DNA of 9,691 nt from JAICIG01 sp035532215 (GTDB taxonomy: Bacteria; Planctomycetota; Planctomycetia; Pirellulales; JAICIG01): assembly GCA_035532215.1 (NCBI GenBank), contig DATKRK010000236.1:1-9691 (forward strand), in the 5' to 3' direction. The notes under the pieces were generated by a model. It did no database searches, was not told the DNA's origin, and saw only the letters and a list, made by a program, of their open reading frames with translations. This document shows, piece by piece, positions 6,817 through 9,691 of the stretch (the stretch's first letter is position 1; every line of letters begins with the position of its first letter). The position numbers and the translations under genes were made by a program.

Positions 6817-7063
6817 GCGGCGCCGCCAGGAGTCAGGCGAAGCTACCCCCTTCGTCCTCACCCAAGGAGTGGGCAAGATGGGCGGTGCGATTCGGATTTG
6901 CGGGACGCCCGCCGCGAGTTTGCGCCCGCTTCGTTCGGGTTGGGCCTACCGTTTACGTCCGTCTGCTCAGGACACTCGCCGTTCGGGCAAGAGCCGTAAC
7001 GTTGGCGGACAAATACCGGACGGCTTGCTTCGCATCGCGAGCCGAAGGCACGCCCGAGAGATA

Positions 7064-7552
7064 CTAATACATGCCCATGCCGCCCATGCCCATGCCGCCC
7101 ATGCCGCCGCCCATACCACCGCCGCCGCCCCCCGATGTAAATTTGCGGCCGCCGCCTGAAGGCCCGCCGCCCATATTCGGATAGTAGTGCGAGTAATTCA
7201 TGCGGGTTGCGACGCGGCCCGTGGGACGGATTGTGTTGCGCGGTCCATAGGGCGTCATGATCTCGGCCTGCGTCTGTTGAATCTGCCGGCCCAAGCCGAA
7301 CATCTGCCGGCCTTGCTGGAGATTGAAGTCCTCTTGCTGGACTTGGGGCTGAACCAGCGTGTAATAGTTGAAACCTGGGTCGGCGCCCGGCCGAACCAGG
7401 TTCAAATAGGGGCTGACGTAAGGCTCGTTGCTGACGCCGCGATACCGCCGCGGGGCCCGAGGCCGGTTCTGCGAAAAAGCCTCGTTCGAAACCATCAGGA
7501 TTGCGAGCGACGCCGCCGGGACAATCAAGGCCGCCTTGCATACCTTAAGCAT
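7064..7552 (-). CDS. Small secreted protein with Gly/Met-rich C-terminal tail
   Basis: The product has 162 residues from ATG 7552, with AAGGA (complement of 7560-7564) 7 nt upstream. Residues 1-28 are a clear signal peptide (MLKVCKAALIVPAASLAILM, VSNEAFSQ) with likely cleavage near AFS-Q. The mature part is basic, then carries SPYLNLVRPGADPGFNYYTL and VQPQVQQEDFNLQQGRQMFG, a pattern I recognise from uncharacterised planctomycete secreted proteins. Gln-rich helical sequence (LGRQIQQTQAEI) and TPYGPRNTIRPTGRVATRMN follow. The last ~30 residues are almost only Gly and Met (GGGGGGMGGGMGGMGMGGMG, ending MY). Function is unknown; such tails suggest a surface, matrix or metal-associated role, which is speculation. 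The promoter region holds a LacI-type palindrome, so expression may be controlled by a sugar- or nucleotide-responsive repressor. Confidence 0.75.
   Translation of the reverse strand: MLKVCKAALIVPAASLAILMVSNEAFSQNRPRAPRRYRGVSNEPYVSPYLNLVRPGADPGFNYYTLVQPQVQQEDFNLQQGRQMFGLGRQIQQTQAEIMTPYGPRNTIRPTGRVATRMNYSHYYPNMGGGPSGGGRKFTSGGGGGGMGGGMGGMGMGGMGMY
7070..7130 (-). repeat. Gly/Met codon repeat
   Basis: Short direct repeats of CATGCCCATGCCGCC type on the plus strand, running into CCGCCG triplets. They encode the repetitive Gly/Met tail of the secreted protein. The tract is prone to slippage and length variation. Confidence 0.7.
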
Positions 7553-7697
7553 TTTTTGATCCTTATGCTTGGCGTTTATGCCCGCCGGTCCCTGCGCGAG
7601 GTCGCCCTCGAAGAACCGGCCTTTGAGCCAGGCTTTCAGCCGCGAAATCGACCGCTTAGGCCCGGCTGACCGTTATTCTCGCACATCAGGACTTATC

Positions 7698-7715
7698 GGT
7701 GCAAACGTTTGCACC
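7698..7715. promoter_or_regulatory. LacI/PurR-type operator palindrome
   Basis: GGTGCAAACGTTTGCACC is a perfect 18 bp palindrome centred on a CpG. The core GCAAACGTTTGC is the classical LacI/GalR-family (PurR-like) operator form. It begins 9 bp downstream of the -10 hexamer TAAAAT of the minus-strand promoter, so it would cover about +4 to +21, where a bound repressor blocks initiation or clearance. The target is the Gly/Met-rich secreted protein gene. No LacI-family gene lies in the window. Confidence 0.65.
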
Positions 7716-7724
7716 ACTTTGGTC

Positions 7725-7752
7725 ATTTTACCTGCCCCGTATCGCCGGTCAA
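7725..7752 (-). promoter_or_regulatory. Sigma70-like promoter of the Gly/Met-rich protein gene
   Basis: On the minus strand TTGACC (7752-7747) is followed by a 16 bp spacer and TAAAAT (7730-7725), each 5/6 to consensus. The predicted start is near 7718, giving a leader of about 165 nt before ATG 7552. This is the best promoter match seen in the window, and the operator palindrome immediately downstream supports it. Confidence 0.6.
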
Positions 7753-7754
7753 TT

Positions 7755-7768
7755 TAGGAGGACTCCTA
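7755..7768. promoter_or_regulatory. Inverted repeat just upstream of the -35
   Basis: TAGGAG-GA-CTCCTA is a 6-2-6 inverted repeat beginning 3 bp upstream of the minus-strand -35. The position would suit an activator or a second regulator. The binding protein is unknown. Confidence 0.4.
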
Positions 7769-7779
7769 GACCCGGCGCG

Positions 7780-7860
7780 CCTATAGTTGATTATAGGTAT
7801 TCCGCCGGCAGAGCGGATTAGCCAGGAAATTCGAGTAAAACAGCCAATTTTGCACTCGAA
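7780..7860 (+). promoter_or_regulatory. Three consecutive hairpin-forming repeats in the leader of the gene at 7917
   Basis: Three inverted repeats follow one another: CCTATA/TATAGG (7780-7785, 7792-7797); TCCGC/GCGGA (7801-7805, 7813-7817); and TTCGAGTAAAA pairing with TTTT-gc-ACTCGAA (7830-7840 with 7848-7860), whose 11 pairs are broken by a 2 nt bulge around a 7 nt loop. An 8 bp palindrome GCACGTGC follows at 7871-7878. They could be a structured leader RNA or protein operators; no known riboswitch was recognised. Confidence 0.4.
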
Positions 7861-7916
7861 CAAGCAGATCGCACGTGCAACCCGCCGCGCGCACCGGCAA
7901 GACGAGAGGCATTGTC

Positions 7917-8285
7917 GTGCCAGACCGTCCCTTTAGTTTTCTTGATTTAGTTTATAGAATCACCGGCCCCCCCGAGCCCGAAGAGGCCCTTCACCGTCCT
8001 CTCGTCGGCCGCTTTGCGGAACTTGACGCGACGGGGAAGGCTCAGTCCCCCTCATCTTGGGCCGTTCTCCACGGCGTCTCCGCATCCGGGGCGCTTTTAA
8101 TTCACGCGCACCCGATTTCGGCGAGCGAGGTGGTCTTCGAACTGGACGTTCCGGAGAAGATGATCCTGTCGGCGGTTTTTCATGTGAACGCATCGAGTTT
8201 GGTCGGCGAATTAGTTGAAACGTCCGTCAAATTCGCGCAACAGCACGCCCCGTTGATCGAACGTGGCGGATCTGCTTCGGACTAA
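7917..8285 (+). CDS. Small protein, possibly degenerate PilZ-like
   Basis: The product has 122 residues from GTG 7917, preferred because GAGAGG (7904-7909) lies 7 nt upstream. An in-frame GTG at 7875 would add 14 residues but has no ribosome binding site. There is no signal peptide or membrane segment, so it is probably cytoplasmic. The pattern GRFAELDATGKAQSPSSWAV, LHGVSASGALLIHAHPISAS, EVVFELDVP is beta-strand-rich. GVSASG followed by strands resembles the second half of the PilZ c-di-GMP signature (D/N)xSxxG, but the first position is Gly and no RxxxR motif is visible, so ligand binding is doubtful. The end (SSLVGELVETSVKFAQQHAP) looks helical. The gene lies 68 bp before the radical SAM gene on the same strand. 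Reality of the gene is likely; the family is tentative. Confidence 0.6.
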   Translation: MPDRPFSFLDLVYRITGPPEPEEALHRPLVGRFAELDATGKAQSPSSWAVLHGVSASGALLIHAHPISASEVVFELDVPEKMILSAVFHVNASSLVGELVETSVKFAQQHAPLIERGGSASD

Positions 8286-8353
8286 AGGCAACGGCTCCGT
8301 GCCGGGGCGAGAGCAGGCTGCCGCATGGTCGAAGCCGCGGCTAAAATACTCGC

Positions 8354-9406
8354 ATGAGGCATGGTTCGCAAATCGATCCGCCGAACAGGTTCGACCGGGT
8401 GCGGCAAACGCCCGATCTCGAACACGTCGAGTGGGATCAAGAGTATCTCGATGGGCGACTCCAGCGCGCGATCGAGTACCTGCCCGACAATTCTCAAAGT
8501 CTCGTTTCCGAGAACGACTCGCCCGACGTGCCGTTTCGCTATAGCGTCAATCCTTACCGCGGCTGCGCTCACGGTTGCAGCTACTGCTACGCCCGAAACT
8601 CGCACGAATATCTGGGCCTGAACGCCGGGTTGGATTTCGAGACGAGAATCCTGGTCAAGCACGACGCCCCGGCCCTGCTGCGCGGCTTTCTCGGCCGGCG
8701 TTCGTGGAAGCCCGAGCCGATCACGTTCTCCGGCGTCACCGACTGCTACCAGCCGGCCGAACGCCGCTATCGGCTGACGCGCGGCTGCCTGGAAGTCGCC
8801 GCCGAGTGCCGCCAGCCGATCAGCATCGTCACGAAGAACGCTTTGGTCGTGCGCGATCTCGATCTCTTGCAGCCGATGGCCGCGATGAACCTGGTGCAGG
8901 TAAACTTATCGGTCACGACGCTCGACGACGAACTGGCCCGCACGATGGAGCCGCGGACCAGCATTCCGCAAGCGCGGCTGCGAGCGATGCGGATGCTGGC
9001 TGACGCCGGAGTTCCGGTGCGAGTGATGGCGGCGCCGATCATCCCCGGGCTGAACGATCACGAAATCCCGGCGATTCTGGCGGCGGCCAAAGAGGCCGGC
9101 GCCGGCGCCGCAGGGTATGTACTGTTGCGGTTGCCATTGAACGTCGAGCCGGTGTTTCGCGAGTGGCTCGCGCGGACGCAGCCGCTCAAGGCCGAAAAGG
9201 TCGAGAGATCCATTCGCCGCACGCGCGGCGGCAAGCTGAGCGAGGCCGCCTGGGGCACGCGCATGCGCGGCGCCGGGCCGCTCGCCGACCAGATCAACGC
9301 GATGTTCGAAGTCTTCGTCCGCAGGCTGAACTTCGCCGGCTTGCCGCCTCAAGATTGCAGCCAGTTCCGCCCGCCGCAAACGTCGGGGCAAATGACGTTG
9401 TTTTGA
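8354..9406 (+). CDS. PA0069-family radical SAM protein (SplB-like, COG1533 group)
   Basis: The product has 350 residues from ATG 8354; there is no clear Shine-Dalgarno. The signature FRYSVNPYRGCAHGCSYCYA contains the cluster motif with Cys71, Cys75 and Cys78 (Cx3Cx2C) for the 4Fe-4S cluster that cleaves S-adenosylmethionine. It is followed by family-typical NSHEYLGLNAGLDFETRILV, ITFSGVTDCYQPAERRYRLT, ISIVTKNALVVRDLDLL, NLSVTTLDDELARTMEPRTS and VMAAPIIPGLNDHEIPAIL. The length agrees with the family. Members are often annotated as DNA repair photolyase-like from distant similarity to spore photoproduct lyase, but their substrate is not established. The start could lie slightly downstream since no ribosome binding site fixes it. 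Confidence 0.92.
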   Translation: MRHGSQIDPPNRFDRVRQTPDLEHVEWDQEYLDGRLQRAIEYLPDNSQSLVSENDSPDVPFRYSVNPYRGCAHGCSYCYARNSHEYLGLNAGLDFETRILVKHDAPALLRGFLGRRSWKPEPITFSGVTDCYQPAERRYRLTRGCLEVAAECRQPISIVTKNALVVRDLDLLQPMAAMNLVQVNLSVTTLDDELARTMEPRTSIPQARLRAMRMLADAGVPVRVMAAPIIPGLNDHEIPAILAAAKEAGAGAAGYVLLRLPLNVEPVFREWLARTQPLKAEKVERSIRRTRGGKLSEAAWGTRMRGAGPLADQINAMFEVFVRRLNFAGLPPQDCSQFRPPQTSGQMTLF

Positions 9407-9691
9407 TTCGCCACGGCGCCCGTCACGTTGCGATCGGCGAGGTGCGGTCCACGACGTGCAGCGGCAAGTTCGTAAATCGAGACAGTCGCGAGGCGATCGA
9501 CCGCGAGGCCAGTGCGCTGCCCGCGGGATCGACCAGGCAAACCGAGTCCCCGTTATACGTCTCGCGGCGCGAAATGATGCCTTTTCACGACAGCGGCTGT
9601 TTGGTTTAATACGCCCATTCTCGATGACTCCGTAGACGGAAGGGTGGTCAAGGATGACCCGCATAGCTTTTTCGGAAGTAGATCAGCAGGC
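9407..9691. other. Right-end region after the radical SAM gene
   Basis: The 285 bp after the radical SAM stop contain the possible frameshifted minus-strand gene described at 9423-9664. A plus-strand frame from a TTG at 9403 to 9609 overlaps it but looks less protein-like and has no ribosome binding site. No terminator hairpin with a U-tract is visible. Confidence 0.45.
9423..9664 (-). pseudogene. Small hypothetical gene interrupted by one frameshift
   Basis: From ATG 9664, the first start after an in-frame TGA, the frame reads MRVILDHPSVYGVIENGRIK followed by PNSRCREK. A different frame from about 9584 down to the TGA at 9423-9425 reads GIISRRETYNGDSVCLVDPA, GSALASRSIASRLSRFTNLP, LHVVDRTSPIAT, with high GC in third codon positions but no start codon. 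The two join in frame if the run of four A at 9582-9585 (minus strand) had five, giving about 80 residues. This could be a recent frameshift, a sequencing error or coincidence. I do not recognise the family. No strong Shine-Dalgarno precedes the ATG. Confidence 0.35.

Larger units (their letters stand above)
6513..7063. other. Intergenic region containing repeat copy 2
   Basis: This 551 bp region lies between the start of the export gene and the end of the Gly/Met-rich protein gene, both on the minus strand. It contains repeat copy 2 (6679-6816). Between 6513 and 6678 a TATAAG-like hexamer occurs near 6589-6594 on the minus strand but lacks a convincing -35. Between 6817 and 7063 open frames exist on both strands but show only GC-rich shadow composition; I see no gene there. 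Confidence 0.55.
7553..7916. other. Divergent intergenic regulatory region
   Basis: This 364 bp region between divergent genes has no convincing coding frame but an unusual concentration of inverted repeats: 7698-7715, 7755-7768, 7780-7797, 7801-7817, 7830-7860 and 7871-7878. A minus-strand promoter lies at 7725-7752. No good plus-strand promoter for the gene at 7917 could be picked by eye. Confidence 0.6.

Noticed and set aside
6858..7541. Minus-strand frame of 227 codons overlapping the Gly/Met-rich protein
   Set aside because: It overlaps in another frame the gene with signal peptide and ribosome binding site, and is rich in Arg/Gly without motifs.
7569..7757. Plus-strand frame of 62 codons in the divergent intergenic region
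   Set aside because: It runs through the operator and promoter, has no ribosome binding site and no protein-like pattern.
9576..9590. Programmed -1 frameshift site
   Set aside because: The GAAAAG run does not fit X XXY YYZ slippage, since a -1 step would place TGA in the P site; mutation or sequence error is simpler.
8906..9664. Minus-strand frame of 252 codons as one long gene
   Set aside because: After the first ~28 codons it becomes Arg-rich and runs antisense to the radical SAM gene; only its start may be real, as part of the frameshifted small gene.
1..9691. tRNA, rRNA, CRISPR array, transposase or phage genes
   Set aside because: No cloverleaf-like sequence, regularly spaced direct repeats, transposase motif or phage protein was seen on either strand.

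Overview
The window looks like chromosomal DNA of a planctomycete, probably from the Pirellulales. The inference rests on protein families: a 'PVC-type' dehydrogenase/HEAT/cytochrome c protein, a lipoprotein with a Cys-rich GYFPTCWRPWP segment, a secreted protein with an SPYLNLVRPG...NYYTLVQPQ segment, high GC with strongly GC-biased third codon positions, and Shine-Dalgarno sequences before only some genes. No rRNA, tRNA, CRISPR array, phage gene or transposase is visible.

Layout. (1) 2-2581 (+) is the 3' part of a large exported dehydrogenase-like protein with HEAT repeats, a CxxCH haem site and a C-terminal jelly-roll-like domain. (2) 2599-3882 (-), convergent with it, is a protein-L-isoaspartate O-methyltransferase with a signal peptide and an extra C-terminal jelly-roll-like domain. 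(3) 3883-4353 is intergenic and carries the first copy of a ~135 bp palindromic, MITE-like repeat. (4) 4354-4632 (+) is a 92-residue protein consisting mainly of a NusG/UpxY-type KOW domain. (5) Convergent with it are two minus-strand genes that probably form an operon: a Wza-type polysaccharide export lipoprotein (5430-6512), then the Cys-rich lipoprotein (4664-5368). (6) A second copy of the repeat (6679-6816), in the same orientation, lies upstream of that operon. (7) 7064-7552 (-) is a small secreted protein with a Gly/Met-rich tail. Its upstream region holds a good sigma70-like promoter and a perfect 18 bp LacI/PurR-type palindrome just downstream of the -10. (8) 7917-8285 (+) is a small protein with weak PilZ-like features. 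(9) 8354-9406 (+) is a PA0069-type radical SAM protein. (10) The right edge holds a probable small minus-strand gene broken by one -1 frameshift (9423-9664).

How the parts may fit together. The KOW protein, the export lipoprotein and the Cys-rich lipoprotein suggest an envelope/exopolysaccharide locus, possibly with NusG-paralogue control as in UpxY/RfaH systems. No glycosyltransferase, polymerase or chain-length kinase is present, so the locus is partial or dispersed. The other genes look like independent units. The most checkable novel points are the repeat family, the operator/promoter arrangement at 7698-7752, the free-standing KOW protein and the exported methyltransferase fusion. I did not find a clear new multi-gene system.
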